A stretch of 64,000 nt of DNA from Rhodospirillales bacterium (GTDB taxonomy: Bacteria > Pseudomonadota > Alphaproteobacteria > Reyranellales > Reyranellaceae), in the NCBI GenBank assembly GCA_016185145.1, contig JACPOB010000018.1, positions 28,288-92,287 of the forward strand. The letters are read 5' to 3'. The translations under genes and the position numbers were made by a program. Numbering within the stretch: the first letter of the stretch is position 1; each line of letters opens with the position of its first letter. The notes below the pieces were generated by a model. That model worked only from the letters and a program-made list of their open reading frames with translations. It was not told the DNA's origin and made no database searches. This document shows, piece by piece, positions 1 through 8,980 of the stretch.

Positions 1-50
1 CAGCGCGCTCATGATCAAGAGCGCGCTGGAAGCGCGCGGTCCGGAAGAGC
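1..50. repeat. Right part of a REP-like palindrome (family 2), cut by the window edge
   Basis: The sequence reads as the right arm of a long GC-rich palindrome whose left arm lies outside the window. It ends in GCGCGCGGTCCGGAAG, the same end found on the copies at 11904-11970 and 13968-14046. All three copies lie next to the ends of potassium-transport genes. Confidence 0.6.
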
Positions 51-55
51 ATGAG

Positions 56-236
56 TCTAGTACCTGCTTTCATTGAATAGTGATTCATAGATGACCTCAT
101 CCTGAGGAGCCGCGCGTAGCGCGGCGTCTCGAAGGATGGCAACAAAGACGATGCGGCCCACCCTTCGAGACGGCCCTGCGGGCCTCCTCAGGGTGAGGTC
201 GGGCTGTACCAGCGTCCAATGAAAGCGGGTACTAGA
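56..236. repeat. Composite palindromic repeat unit with 20-bp outer inverted repeats
   Basis: The outer arms at 56-75 and 217-236 are inverted copies matching at 19 of 20 bases (TCTAGTACCTGCTTTCATTG and its complement). Inside them, 94-199 is a family 1 repeat that begins with CCTCATCCTGAGG, ends with CCTCAGGGTGAGG and has internal TCTCGAAGG/CCTTCGAGA arms. The right outer arm contains the kdpE stop codon (232-234), so the unit forms the 3' end of the kdp operon and may act as its terminator. It looks like a small non-autonomous mobile palindrome; no protein is encoded. Confidence 0.75.
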
Positions 237-915
237 CCAGACGGTAACCCACGCCCGGCTCCGTCAGGACATGCCGCGGCGTCGAGGGGTCGGCTTCGAC
301 CTTCTGGCGCAACTGCCGGACATAGACGCGCAGATACTGCGGATCGACCGACTCGTCTCGCCACACTTCGCGCAGCAGGTGCTTGTGCGTCAGCACCTTG
401 CCGGCATGGATCGCGAGCTGTTCCAGGATGTCGTATTCCTTCGGCGAGAGCTTGATGTCCTCGGCGCCGCGCCTCACCAGGCGGCGCACCAGGTCGATCG
501 AGAGATCGTCGCTCGTGAAGGAGCGCTCCGCCCCCTGCTGCTGCAGGCGATGGCGCAACGCGGCGCGCAGGCGGGCCATCAGCTCGTCGGCGCCAAACGG
601 CTTGGTGACGTAGTCGTCGGCGCCGGCATCGAGCGCCATTACCTTGGCGGCCTCATCGCCGCGGCTCGACAGCACGACGATCGGCACCGGCGAGATCTCG
701 CGGATGCGGCCGATCAGGGCCTGGCCGTCAATGTCGGGCAGGCCGAGATCGAGCAGGACCAGATCGGGCCGATGGTGACGCATCGCCGACAGGGCTTCGG
801 CGCCGGTCGCCGCTTCGTGCGTACGGTAGTCGTGCGCGCCGAGCGTCGTGCGCAGCAGGCGGCGGATCGGCGGATCGTCCTCGACGATCAGGATCGTAAC
901 CTCGTCGGTCGTCAT
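232..915 (-). CDS. kdpE: KdpE, response regulator of potassium-transport operon
   Basis: This is an OmpR/PhoB-type response regulator of 227 residues. The receiver domain comes first, with acidic residues in VEDD near residue 12, the phospho-acceptor Asp at about residue 56 (LLDLGLPD) and the conserved Lys in TKPFG. A winged-helix DNA-binding domain follows at about residues 130-227. The start codon overlaps the kdpD stop as ATGA, so the two are translationally coupled. In this family KdpD phosphorylates KdpE, which then activates kdpFABC when potassium is scarce. It is the last gene of the operon and its stop codon lies inside a palindromic repeat arm. Confidence 0.95.
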   Translation of the reverse strand: MTTDEVTILIVEDDPPIRRLLRTTLGAHDYRTHEAATGAEALSAMRHHRPDLVLLDLGLPDIDGQALIGRIREISPVPIVVLSSRGDEAAKVMALDAGADDYVTKPFGADELMARLRAALRHRLQQQGAERSFTSDDLSIDLVRRLVRRGAEDIKLSPKEYDILEQLAIHAGKVLTHKHLLREVWRDESVDPQYLRVYVRQLRQKVEADPSTPRHVLTEPGVGYRLV

Positions 916-3572
916 GCCGGCCAGCTCACCACGAATTCCGCCCCACTGCGATCACTTCGATTGCGCCCGACGAGCGTACCACCCTGGACCTCGACGAAGC
1001 CCTTGGCGATGGCGAGGCCGAGGCCAGTGCCGGCGCGCCGGCGGTCGCCATCGTCGGCGCGATAGAACTTGTCGAAGATGCGGCCCAGCGCCTCGGCCGC
1101 GATGCCGGGACCCTCGTCGCGCACGACGATCTCGATGCGCCCGCCGACCCGCCTGGCCTCGATCTCGATTCGGCCGTCCTCGGGCGAATACTTGGCCGCA
1201 TTGTCCAGAAGGTTGAACAGGACCTGCTCGGCAAGCACGAAGTCGAGCGACAGCGGCGGCAGATCGCGTGCGATCGAGGAGACGACCTTGCGGTTCTCCA
1301 GCATGGGCTCGGCGCGACGCAGCACCGTCGAGACGAGGTCGCCGGCATCGACCGGCTCGCGATTAGGCACGATGGCGCCGGCATCGAGTCGCGTCATGTC
1401 CAGAAGGTTGCCGACGAAGCGGTCGAGACGCTCGGCCTCGCTCAGCGCGGTGCCTAAAAGCTCGTCGCGGGTCGGCTGGTCGTAGCGGTCGCGATAGCTC
1501 TTCAGGCTGGACAGCGCGCCGATGATCGAGGCGAGCGGCGTGCGCAGGTCGTGGCTCACCGAGGTGAGCATGGACGAGCGCAGGCGCTCGCGCTCCTCGC
1601 CGAGCCGCGCGCTGTCGATGTCGGCGGCCAGGGTCATGCGCTCGATAGCGATGGCGGCCTGGTTGCCGACGGCGTCGAGCGTGCGGCGGTCGGCGGCGCT
1701 GAGCTCGCGTCCTTCCTTCAGGACCAAGACGCCGATGACGCCGACCGGCGCGCGCACCGTGCGGATGGGCACGAACAGCCAGCGCCCGCCAGGCAGGGTG
1801 TCGGTGCCCTTGCCCGTCGGATGGTCGGCCTCCCACGACCAGCGCGCCGCCGCCAGGTCGGCATCCGTGAACTCGCTGTCGGGCGGAAAGGCGGCGCGGC
1901 TTTCGAGTCGACCCTCCTCGGGCATCAGGATCACGATCTCGGCATTCAGGATCCGCGCCAGGTGCGTGACGATGATCCACAAGAGGTCGTAGAGGTCCAT
2001 GACGCCGGCGATCTTGCGGCTGAAGGCGTATAGCTCGGCGGTGGTGCGCGCCTCGCGCCGCGCCGCCTCGGTCTGCGAACGCGTGCGCGCGGCGAGCGCG
2101 CTTGCGACGACCGCCACGACCATGAAGAAGAACAGCGCCACGACGTTGGCCGGGTCGCGGATGGTGAATTCGTAGAGCGGCGGCAGGAAGAAGAAGTTGT
2201 AGGCGAGCACGCCCAGCGCCGAGACCCAGAGCGACGGCACCAGGCCGTGCCGCGCCGCCGCCACCATGACCGGCACGACGAAGATCAGGGGGATGTTGGG
2301 GAGGACGATCAGCCGGTCGATCGCCACGCCGACCGCCGTCGCCAGCGCCGTCGTGAGCGTGCCCTCGAGATAGGGCCCCGGCGACAAGGGCACGTTGCGC
2401 AGCCAGTCGGGCGGCGCGGTCGTGCTCTTCCCCTGCTCCGCCGCCACCACTTCGATCGCCAGTCCCGAGCTGTTGCGCACCAGGTCGTCGACGACCGAGC
2501 CGTGACGCAACTCGAACCAGCGCGAGCGCTGGGACTTGCCTAAAACCACGCGCGTGGCGTTGCGCGAGCGGGCGAAGGCTAAAATCTCCTCGACCACTGA
2601 GCGTCCGGGCAGGGTGACGATCTCCGCGCCCAGCCGCTCGGCAAGCCGCATCGCCTCGGCGAGATGTCCGCGCTCCGTCTCCGACAGCGCGGCATGCCGG
2701 TCGGTCTCGACATAGAGCGCGATCAGCTCGGCATCGAGCCCGTCGGCCGTGCGCTTGGCGGCGCGCACGGCGTTGGCGGCGGCCGGGCTGGGATCGAGGC
2801 AGACGATCACGCGCTCGCCTGCGGCCCACGGGCCGGCGATGGCGTGCTCGCGCATGTAGCTCAGCATCTGCTCGTCGACGCGCTCGGCGGTGCGCCGCAG
2901 CGCCAGCTCGCGCAGCGCCGTCAGGTTGCCGGGCGAGAAGTAGTGGCGCAATGCGCGCTGCGCCTGCTCGCGCACATAGACCTTGCCTTCGCGCAGCCGA
3001 CCGATCAGGTCCGCCGGCGTGAGGTCGACCAGCTCGACCTCGTCGGCGGCATCGAGAACGCGATCGGGCACTGTCTCACGGACGCGGATGCGGGTGATGC
3101 GCGCCACGACGTCGTTCAGGCTCTCGATGTGCTGGATGTTCAGGGTCGAATAGACGTCGATGCCGGCGGCAGTCAGCTCCTCGACGTCCATGTAGCGCTT
3201 GGGATGGCGGCTGCCCTCGACGTTGGTATGGGCGAGCTCGTCGACCAGCACGAGCTGCGGCCGCCGCTTCAGCACGGCGTCGATATCCATCTCGTCGAGC
3301 GCGCGGCCCTTGTATTCGACCTTGAGCCGCGGGACGACCTCGAGCCCTGCCATCTGCGCCTCGGTCTCGACGCGCCCATGGGTCTCGACCACGCCGACAA
3401 CGACATCGACGCCCTCGGCCTTGCGCCGCCGCGCCGCCGCCAGCATCTCATAGGTCTTGCCGACCCCGGGCGCCGCGCCAAGGAAGATCTTCAGCTTGCC
3501 GCGCCCCTCCCTCTCCGCCGCCTTCAGCAGCGCATCGGGTGAAGGCCGGGCCTCAGCAGGAGCTGTAGCCAT
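912..3572 (-). CDS. kdpD: KdpD, potassium-sensing histidine kinase
   Basis: The protein has 886 residues from the chosen ATG. Order of domains: an N-terminal KdpD domain with Walker A GAAPGVGKT, a universal-stress-like domain at about residues 240-370, four membrane helices at about residues 390-490, a GAF-like region, then HisKA with the phosphorylated His in SVSHDLRTPLAS and an HATPase domain with the G box GTGLGLAI. A longer frame runs 29 codons further upstream, but that stretch translates a palindromic repeat. The chosen ATG has a TGAGGA ribosome site, which the repeat arm itself supplies. The gene lies between kdpC and kdpE and senses potassium limitation in concert with KdpE. Confidence 0.95.
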   Translation of the reverse strand: MATAPAEARPSPDALLKAAEREGRGKLKIFLGAAPGVGKTYEMLAAARRRKAEGVDVVVGVVETHGRVETEAQMAGLEVVPRLKVEYKGRALDEMDIDAVLKRRPQLVLVDELAHTNVEGSRHPKRYMDVEELTAAGIDVYSTLNIQHIESLNDVVARITRIRVRETVPDRVLDAADEVELVDLTPADLIGRLREGKVYVREQAQRALRHYFSPGNLTALRELALRRTAERVDEQMLSYMREHAIAGPWAAGERVIVCLDPSPAAANAVRAAKRTADGLDAELIALYVETDRHAALSETERGHLAEAMRLAERLGAEIVTLPGRSVVEEILAFARSRNATRVVLGKSQRSRWFELRHGSVVDDLVRNSSGLAIEVVAAEQGKSTTAPPDWLRNVPLSPGPYLEGTLTTALATAVGVAIDRLIVLPNIPLIFVVPVMVAAARHGLVPSLWVSALGVLAYNFFFLPPLYEFTIRDPANVVALFFFMVVAVVASALAARTRSQTEAARREARTTAELYAFSRKIAGVMDLYDLLWIIVTHLARILNAEIVILMPEEGRLESRAAFPPDSEFTDADLAAARWSWEADHPTGKGTDTLPGGRWLFVPIRTVRAPVGVIGVLVLKEGRELSAADRRTLDAVGNQAAIAIERMTLAADIDSARLGEERERLRSSMLTSVSHDLRTPLASIIGALSSLKSYRDRYDQPTRDELLGTALSEAERLDRFVGNLLDMTRLDAGAIVPNREPVDAGDLVSTVLRRAEPMLENRKVVSSIARDLPPLSLDFVLAEQVLFNLLDNAAKYSPEDGRIEIEARRVGGRIEIVVRDEGPGIAAEALGRIFDKFYRADDGDRRRAGTGLGLAIAKGFVEVQGGTLVGRNRSDRSGAEFVVSWPA

Positions 3573-3580
3573 GGGACCAT

Positions 3581-3688
3581 CCTCACCCTGAGGAGGCCCG
3601 AAGGGCCGTCTCGAAGGGTGGGCGCCAACACGTCCTGTGGCCCATCCTTCGAGACGCACGCCTTACGGCGTGCTCCTCAGGATGAGGT
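3581..3688. repeat. Palindromic repeat family 1, between kdpC and kdpD
   Basis: It starts with CCTCACCCTGAGGAG and ends with CTCCTCAGGATGAGG, with internal TCTCGAAGGGTGG and CCATCCTTCGAGA arms around a short loop. The same plan occurs at 94-199, 20328-20450 and 57479-57588. Its left edge abuts the kdpD start and provides that gene's Shine-Dalgarno sequence. It may also reduce read-through from kdpC into kdpD. Confidence 0.8.
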
Positions 3689-3721
3689 AGGTGGTGAACC
3701 GACATCGTGACAAGCAGAGCA

Positions 3722-4324
3722 CTATGACCTCGACGCGTCGAGGGCCATGTTGAGCTGCAGGACGTTGACGCGCCGCTCGCCCAGCACGCCGAGGAAGCGG
3801 CCCTCTATGTTCCGGGTGACCAGGTCGCGCACCTGGGCCTCCGGCAGGGCGCGCGCCTTGGCCACGCGCGGCACCTGGAAGTAGGCGGCGGCCGGCGTGA
3901 CATGCGGATCGAGGCCCGAGCCCGAGGTCGTCACCAGGTCGACCGGCACCGGTGCATTGGGGTTCTCCGCCTTGAGCTTGTCCACGTCGCCCTGGATGCG
4001 CTCGATCAGCGCCTTTGACGTCGGACCGGCATTGCTGCCCGAGGAGTTGGCGGCGTTGTAGGGCGCGGGCACCGTCTTGGTGGCGTCGTTGGGATCGGTG
4101 TCGCTGGTCGCCGACGGCCGGCCGTGGAAATAGCGGGCGTCGGTGAAGTTCTGGCCGATCAGCTCGGAGCCCAGCACCTTGCCGTCCTTGACGATCAGGC
4201 TGCCGTTGGCCTGACGCGGGAACAACGCCTGGGCGATGCCGGTCATGGCCAGCGGATAAATGAGGCCGGTCACGATCGTGAGCAGCACGATCATGACGAT
4301 GGCGGGCCGGATTTCCTTCAGCAT
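3722..4324 (-). CDS. kdpC: KdpC, accessory subunit of potassium-transporting ATPase
   Basis: The protein has 200 residues, the usual family length. One N-terminal membrane helix (about residues 8-30, [21 protein letters not shown]) is followed by a periplasmic domain with family motifs such as YFHGRPSAT and [12 protein letters not shown]. KdpC is a single-span subunit that stabilises the KdpFABC complex and supports potassium or ATP binding. The ATG is preceded by AAGGA about 10 nt upstream. It lies 15 nt after kdpB and is separated from kdpD by a palindromic repeat. Confidence 0.95.
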   Translation of the reverse strand: MLKEIRPAIVMIVLLTIVTGLIYPLAMTGIAQALFPRQANGSLIVKDGKVLGSELIGQNFTDARYFHGRPSATSDTDPNDATKTVPAPYNAANSSGSNAGPTSKALIERIQGDVDKLKAENPNAPVPVDLVTTSGSGLDPHVTPAAAYFQVPRVAKARALPEAQVRDLVTRNIEGRFLGVLGERRVNVLQLNMALDASRS

Positions 4325-4339
4325 GGCTAAAAGTCCTTT

Positions 4340-6412
4340 TCAGGCAAGACCGATGGCGGTGATCAGCATGTCTATGAGCTTAATGCCGACGAACGGCACG
4401 ACGATGCCGCCGACGCCGTAGATCAGCAGGTTGCGCACCAGCACTGCCGAGGCGCCGATCGGACGGTACTGCACGCCGCGCAGCGCCAGCGGAATGAGGG
4501 CGACGATGATAAGCGCATTGAAGATGATCGCCGACAGGATGGCCGACTGCGGCGTCTTGAGGCCCATGATGTTCAGCGCCTCGAGCTGCGGATAGAAGGC
4601 CAAAAACATCGCCGGGATGATGGCGAAGTACTTGGCCACGTCGTTGGCGATCGAGAAGGTCGTGAGCGCGCCGCGGGTCATCAGCAGCTGCTTGCCGATC
4701 TCGACGATCTCGATGAGCTTGGCCGGATCGCTGTCGAGATCGACCATGTTGCCGGCCTCGCGCGCGGCCATGGTGCCGGTGTTCATGGCGACGCCGACAT
4801 CGGCCTGGGCCAGCGCCGGCGCATCGTTGGTGCCGTCGCCGCACATCGCCACCAGCTTGCCCTCGGCCTGCTCCGTGCGGATCAGCTTGAGCTTGGTCTC
4901 GGGCGTGGCCTGCGCCAGGAAATCGTCGACCCCCGATTCGGCGGCGATGGCGGCCGCCGTCACCGGGTTGTCGCCCGTGATCATGACGGTGCGGATGCCC
5001 ATCCGGCGCAAGGTGGCGAAGCGCTCGCGGATGCCGCCTTTGACGATGTCCTTGAGATGGATGACGCCCAGGAGCTTGCCGTCCTTGGCCACGGCCAGCG
5101 GCGTGCCGCCGGACTTGGCGATCTTGTCGGCCAGCGTCTCGACCTCGCGCGCGACGTTGGGAGCGTTCGTGCCCGCCTTGACGTCGGCGATGATGGCGTC
5201 GACCGCACCCTTGCGGATCGTGGTGCCGTCGACATCGATGCCGCTGATGCGGGTATAGGCCGAGAACGGGATGAACCTGGCGTGCAGCGGCGCCATCTCG
5301 CGGCCGCGGATGTTGTACTTCTCCTTGGCCAGCACCACGATCGAACGGCCCTCCGGCGTCTCGTCCGACAGGGAGGCAAGCTGGGCGGCGTCGGCCAGGT
5401 CGCGCTCGTTGACACCGCCTACCGGCAGGAACTCCGCGGCCTGGCGGTTGCCGAGCGTGATGGTGCCGGTCTTGTCGAGCAGCAGCGTGTCGACGTCGCC
5501 CGCCGCCTCGACGGCGCGGCCCGACATGGCGAGCACGTTGAAGCGCACCAGCCGGTCCATGCCGGCAATGCCGATCGCCGACAGCAGCGCGCCGATGGTG
5601 GTCGGGATCAGGGTCACGAACAGCGCCACCAGCACCAGCACGCCCATCGTGCCGCCGGCATAGGCGGCGAAGCTCGGGATCGAAGCCACCGAGAAGACGA
5701 AGATGATCGTCATGCCGGCGAGCAGGATGTTGAGCGCGATCTCGTTCGGCGTCTTCTGGCGCTCCGCCCCCTCGACCAGGGCGATCATGCGATCGAGGAA
5801 GGTCGAGCCGGGCTGCGCGGTGATGCGTACCTTGACCCAGTCGGAGATCACCTGCGTGCCGCCGGTGACGGCCGAGCGATCGCCACCCGCCTCGCGGATG
5901 ACCGGCGCGGATTCGCCGGTGATGGCCGCCTCGTTGACCGAGGCCACGCCCTCGATCACCTCGCCGTCGGAGGGGATGAAATCGCCCGCCTCGACCAGCA
6001 CGACGTCGCCCTTCTTGAGCCCGGTCGCCGGCAGGGTCTCGAATGTCCTCGACTGGGCATCGCTCAGCCGCTTGGCCACCGTCTCGGTCCTGGCCTTGCG
6101 CAAGGTCGCCGCCTGCGCCTTGCCACGCCCCTCGGCCACGGCCTCGGCGAAGTTGGCGAACAGCACGGTGAACCAGAGCCAGAGATTGATCTGGAAGGAG
6201 AAGGAGAGCCCGCTGCTCCCCGAGACCAGGTCGCGGATGAACAGCACGGTGGTCAACGCCGCCACCACCTCGACCGTGAACATCACGGGGTTCTTGACCA
6301 TCACGCGCGGATCGAGCTTGCGGAAAGCGTCGATCAGCGCCGGCCCGAGGATCTTCGGGTCGGTCAGCGTGGAAGCTGCCGTCCGGCGGCCGGAAAGAGC
6401 CATATCAGTCAT
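4340..6412 (-). CDS. kdpB: KdpB, P-type ATPase catalytic subunit
   Basis: This is a class IA P-type ATPase of 690 residues. It has the phosphorylation motif [10 protein letters not shown] near residue 310, the dephosphorylation motif TGES in the actuator domain, the hinge motif [10 protein letters not shown] and several membrane helices. It hydrolyses ATP to drive potassium import through KdpA. A GTG five codons upstream directly abuts the kdpA stop codon, but the ATG used here has a GAGGA site five bases before it, so it is preferred. It sits in order between kdpA and kdpC. Confidence 0.96.
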   Translation of the reverse strand: MTDMALSGRRTAASTLTDPKILGPALIDAFRKLDPRVMVKNPVMFTVEVVAALTTVLFIRDLVSGSSGLSFSFQINLWLWFTVLFANFAEAVAEGRGKAQAATLRKARTETVAKRLSDAQSRTFETLPATGLKKGDVVLVEAGDFIPSDGEVIEGVASVNEAAITGESAPVIREAGGDRSAVTGGTQVISDWVKVRITAQPGSTFLDRMIALVEGAERQKTPNEIALNILLAGMTIIFVFSVASIPSFAAYAGGTMGVLVLVALFVTLIPTTIGALLSAIGIAGMDRLVRFNVLAMSGRAVEAAGDVDTLLLDKTGTITLGNRQAAEFLPVGGVNERDLADAAQLASLSDETPEGRSIVVLAKEKYNIRGREMAPLHARFIPFSAYTRISGIDVDGTTIRKGAVDAIIADVKAGTNAPNVAREVETLADKIAKSGGTPLAVAKDGKLLGVIHLKDIVKGGIRERFATLRRMGIRTVMITGDNPVTAAAIAAESGVDDFLAQATPETKLKLIRTEQAEGKLVAMCGDGTNDAPALAQADVGVAMNTGTMAAREAGNMVDLDSDPAKLIEIVEIGKQLLMTRGALTTFSIANDVAKYFAIIPAMFLAFYPQLEALNIMGLKTPQSAILSAIIFNALIIVALIPLALRGVQYRPIGASAVLVRNLLIYGVGGIVVPFVGIKLIDMLITAIGLA

Positions 6413-6427
6413 GACTGTCCTCGACAC

Positions 6428-8155
6428 TTAGTAGAGATTGCCCGCGAGCAGCGCGAAATGCTCGACGATCGGGCCGAGCGCGAGGGCGGGGAAGAAGGTG
6501 AGGCCGCCCACGATCAGGATCGTGCCGACGACCAGGCCGACGAACAGCGGGCCATTGGTCGGGAAGGTGCCGGCCGAAGCCGGCACGATCTTCTTCGAGG
6601 CGAGCGAGCCCGCGATGGCGACCATCGGCACGATCATCAGGAAGCGGCCGATGAACATCGCGAGCCCGATCGTGGTGTTGAAGAACAGCGTGTTGGCGCT
6701 GAGACCGGCGAAGGCCGAGCCGTTGTTGGCGGTGCCCGACGTGAAGGCGTAGAGGATTTCGCTGAAACCGTGCGGACCCTGGTTGGCGGGGCCGGCCAGG
6801 CCGGCATCGACGACCGTGGCGATGGCCGTGAAGCCCAGGATCGAGAACGGCAGGACCAGGATGGCAAGCAGCGCCATCTTCACTTCCTTGGCCTCGATCT
6901 TCTTGCCGAGATACTCGGGCGTGCGGCCGACCATGAGGCCGGCGATGAACACCGAGATGATGGCGAACAGGAGCATGCCGTAGAGGCCGGCGCCGACGCC
7001 GCCGACGATGATCTCGCCGAGCTGCATGTTGAACATCGGAACGAGCCCGCCGAGCGGCATCAGGCTGTCGTGCATGGCGTTGACGGCGCCGCACGAGGCC
7101 GCGGTGGTGACGACGGCGAACAGCGCTGAAGCGGCGATGCCGAAGCGGACGTCCTTGCCCTCCATGTTGCCGCCGGCCTGCATCGCCGACGGAACAGTAT
7201 CGACGCCGAGCTTGGCGACCGCCGGATTGCCGGCCGCCTCGGCCCAGTAGGCGACGAGCACGCCGCCCAGGAACAGCACGGCCATGACAGCGAACACCGC
7301 CCAGCCCTGGCGCTGGTCGCCGACCATGCGGCCGAACACGTTGGTGAGCGCCGCGCCGATCGCGAAGATCAGCACGATCTGCACGAAGTTGGTGATGGCG
7401 TTGGGATTCTCGAACGGATGGGCCGAGTTGGTGTTGAAGAAGCCACCGCCGTTGGTTCCGAACATCTTGATGACTTCCTGGGAAGCCACCGGCCCCTGGG
7501 CGATCACCTGCTTGGCGCCCTCGAGCGTCGTTGCCTCGGTGTAGGCGCCGAGATTCTGCGGCATGCCCTGCCAGACGAAGAACAGGCTGACGGCGATCGC
7601 CACCGGCAGCACGACGTAGAGCGTGCCGCGCGTGAGGTCGACCCAGAAGTTGCCGATGCCACGGGCCGAGCGGCGGGCGAAGCCGCGCACCAGGGCGATG
7701 GCGAGCGCAATACCGGTCGCCGCCGACACGAAGTTGTGCACGGTGAGCCCCGCCATCTGCACGAGGTAGCTCATCGTCGTCTCGGGCACGTACGACTGCC
7801 AGTTGGTGTTCGTCGTGAAGCTCATCGACGTGTTGAAGGCGAGGCTCTCCTCGACCGCCGACTGGCCGGCCGGGTTGAACGGCAGCAGCGCCTGGAGGCG
7901 CATCAGCGCGTAGAGAAGGAGGAAACCCGCCAGGTTGAACAGCAGCATGGCGACGGCATAGGTCAGCCAGTTCTGCTCGGTACGCTGGTCGACACCGCCC
8001 AGGCGATAGAAGCCGCGCTCGACCGGTCCGAGCACCGGCGACAGGAAGGTGCGTTCACCGTTGAAGACGCGCGTCATGTAGCCGCCGAGCGGCTTCACGA
8101 GCAGGGTGATCACCACGCAGAACAGGGCGATCTGGATCCAGCCGTCGAAAGTCAT
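6428..8155 (-). CDS. kdpA: KdpA, potassium-binding channel-like subunit
   Basis: The protein has 575 residues and about ten membrane helices. Selectivity-filter segments characteristic of the family are visible: [40 protein letters not shown] and [12 protein letters not shown]. KdpA carries potassium across the inner membrane in the KdpFABC complex, using energy supplied by KdpB. The ATG has a GAGGAA site seven bases upstream. It follows kdpF closely (24 nt) and precedes kdpB. Confidence 0.96.
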   Translation of the reverse strand: MTFDGWIQIALFCVVITLLVKPLGGYMTRVFNGERTFLSPVLGPVERGFYRLGGVDQRTEQNWLTYAVAMLLFNLAGFLLLYALMRLQALLPFNPAGQSAVEESLAFNTSMSFTTNTNWQSYVPETTMSYLVQMAGLTVHNFVSAATGIALAIALVRGFARRSARGIGNFWVDLTRGTLYVVLPVAIAVSLFFVWQGMPQNLGAYTEATTLEGAKQVIAQGPVASQEVIKMFGTNGGGFFNTNSAHPFENPNAITNFVQIVLIFAIGAALTNVFGRMVGDQRQGWAVFAVMAVLFLGGVLVAYWAEAAGNPAVAKLGVDTVPSAMQAGGNMEGKDVRFGIAASALFAVVTTAASCGAVNAMHDSLMPLGGLVPMFNMQLGEIIVGGVGAGLYGMLLFAIISVFIAGLMVGRTPEYLGKKIEAKEVKMALLAILVLPFSILGFTAIATVVDAGLAGPANQGPHGFSEILYAFTSGTANNGSAFAGLSANTLFFNTTIGLAMFIGRFLMIVPMVAIAGSLASKKIVPASAGTFPTNGPLFVGLVVGTILIVGGLTFFPALALGPIVEHFALLAGNLY

Positions 8156-8179
8156 GGGTCGTTCCTCGAGAAGCGCCGC

Positions 8180-8269
8180 CTAGAAACGTTCCGGGCGCAG
8201 CAGGGCGTAGACGAGATAGACGAGCAGGCCGACCGTGACGGCGCTGCCCAGGATGTACTCGATCAGCAT
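8180..8269 (-). CDS. kdpF: KdpF, 29-residue stabilising peptide
   Basis: The translated peptide starts MLIEYILGSAVTVGL and ends LLRPERF, a single hydrophobic helix with a basic tail. The length (29 residues), position directly before kdpA and the ending YALLRPERF match KdpF, the small lipid-like peptide that stabilises the KdpABC complex. Its ATG has a GAGGAG site that begins right after the stop codon of the microprotein upstream, which suggests translational coupling. Confidence 0.93.
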   Translation of the reverse strand: MLIEYILGSAVTVGLLVYLVYALLRPERF

Positions 8270-8279
8270 GGGCCGCTCC

Positions 8280-8363
8280 TCACAGCTTCTCGCAGGCGTA
8301 GGCATAGGCGATGGCCAGCGCGAACGCGCCAGTTCCGACCGCAATCAGGATGACATCGAGCAT
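8280..8363 (-). CDS. 27-residue membrane microprotein upstream of kdpF
   Basis: The peptide starts MLDVILIAVGTGAFALAIAY and ends AYACEKL. It is one membrane helix with a short polar tail containing a cysteine. An AGAGGAAG ribosome site lies about eight bases before the ATG. Its stop is 10 nt before kdpF, whose ribosome site directly follows. It resembles the 26-residue microprotein at 8694-8774 (both start MLD, then a helix ending in IAY, then a C-containing tail). Its function is unknown; position suggests an accessory KdpF-like peptide. Confidence 0.75.
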   Translation of the reverse strand: MLDVILIAVGTGAFALAIAYAYACEKL

Positions 8364-8400
8364 GGCAGCTTCCTCTCGGGGAATGTCGGCGCAGGACCGC

Positions 8401-8580
8401 CTAGGCGATCCCGAACAGGCGCAAGGTCAGGGCGATGGCGAAAGCCGCTGCGAGGTGGATCGTCAGCAACATGCCGATCTCGGTCAACACCTCGCCGGGC
8501 GTCGGATGCTCGCCAGTGGCGGAAGACGCCCGATGGTCGGCATCGACCGAGCGCCATGGCGTATGAATTGGCAACCTCAT
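8401..8580 (-). CDS. 59-residue small membrane protein, kdp leader region
   Basis: The frame begins MRLPIHTPWRSVDADHRASS and has a polar N-terminal half followed by one membrane helix (about residues 37-55, MLLTIHLAAAFAIALTLRL) that ends at GIA. No strong Shine-Dalgarno precedes the ATG, so the true start could be internal. It lies 37 nt upstream of the 27-residue microprotein in the same direction. I do not recognise the family; the evidence is the compact one-helix pattern repeated across this leader region. Confidence 0.55.
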   Translation of the reverse strand: MRLPIHTPWRSVDADHRASSATGEHPTPGEVLTEIGMLLTIHLAAAFAIALTLRLFGIA

Positions 8581-8640
8581 GGTGCGTCCAAACTGGACCT
8601 GGAAGGCATAAGAAATCGACGGCGGACGCGGCGGCCGGAT

Positions 8641-8659
8641 ATAGGAATGACATAGGAGT
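8641..8659 (+). promoter_or_regulatory. Candidate 11-bp-phased direct repeat box (site 1)
   Basis: ATAGGAAT at 8641 and ATAGGAGT at 8652 are spaced exactly 11 bp apart. A weaker ATAAGAAA lies 33 bp before the first. Tandem sites with 11-bp phasing are typical of OmpR/PhoB-family regulators such as KdpE. The site lies between two microprotein genes upstream of kdpF. Assignment to KdpE is inference. Confidence 0.5.
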
Positions 8660-8693
8660 CACCGGCCATCCGGCGCCGCCGCGTGGCGCGGCC

Positions 8694-8774
8694 CTACCAG
8701 CGGTTACAGAGACGCTCGTAGGCGATGTACACGCACAAGAGCGCAAATCCGAAGAATAGGGCGAGATCGAGCAT
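8694..8774 (-). CDS. 26-residue membrane microprotein, first gene of the kdp cluster
   Basis: The peptide is MLDLALFFGFALLCVYIAYE followed by RLCNRW: one membrane helix and a short basic tail with a cysteine. A clear GAGGAGAG ribosome site lies about six bases before the ATG. It resembles the 27-residue microprotein at 8280-8363. The frame extends upstream without a stop, but the strong ribosome site supports this short form. Function is unknown; it may be a KdpF paralogue. Confidence 0.72.
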   Translation of the reverse strand: MLDLALFFGFALLCVYIAYERLCNRW

Positions 8775-8883
8775 GGTTTCTCTCCTCGCCCGATATGAGG
8801 TCACGATGACGTAGGAATTCGAGACGTCTCCAGGCGGTGCGCCATAGGCCGAGCATATGAATCGCAGGCGTATGACGGCGACG

Positions 8884-8902
8884 CTTCTTATGAGAATCCT
8901 AT
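8884..8902 (-). promoter_or_regulatory. Candidate 11-bp-phased direct repeat box (site 2)
   Basis: On the minus strand ATAGGATT (8895-8902) is followed 11 bp later by ATAAGAAG (8884-8891). This lies between the kdp cluster and the TorF-type gene, so it could serve either direction. The first half-site differs from the sites at 8641 and 9889 by one base; the second is weaker. Confidence 0.45.
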
Positions 8903-8980
8903 GGCGTGCGCCGCCGCTCCGCATGGACTTCCTAAGATCGGCGGTAGTTCTCTGGTTGCATTCATCAAGGAGCACGACAA

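Noticed and set aside
94-199. Family 1 palindromes as insertion sequences
   Set aside because: They are about 110 nt, encode nothing and lack a transposase. They are better described as dispersed palindromic repeats.
5057-7129. Long plus-strand frame opposite kdpB and kdpA
   Set aside because: It is rich in Arg, Asp and His with no recognisable domain, as expected for the reverse of high-GC coding sequence.
8855-8878. ATATGAAT...GTATGACG as another phased regulatory box
   Set aside because: The half-sites are 15 bp apart rather than 11 and match poorly, so it was not listed with the three candidate boxes.
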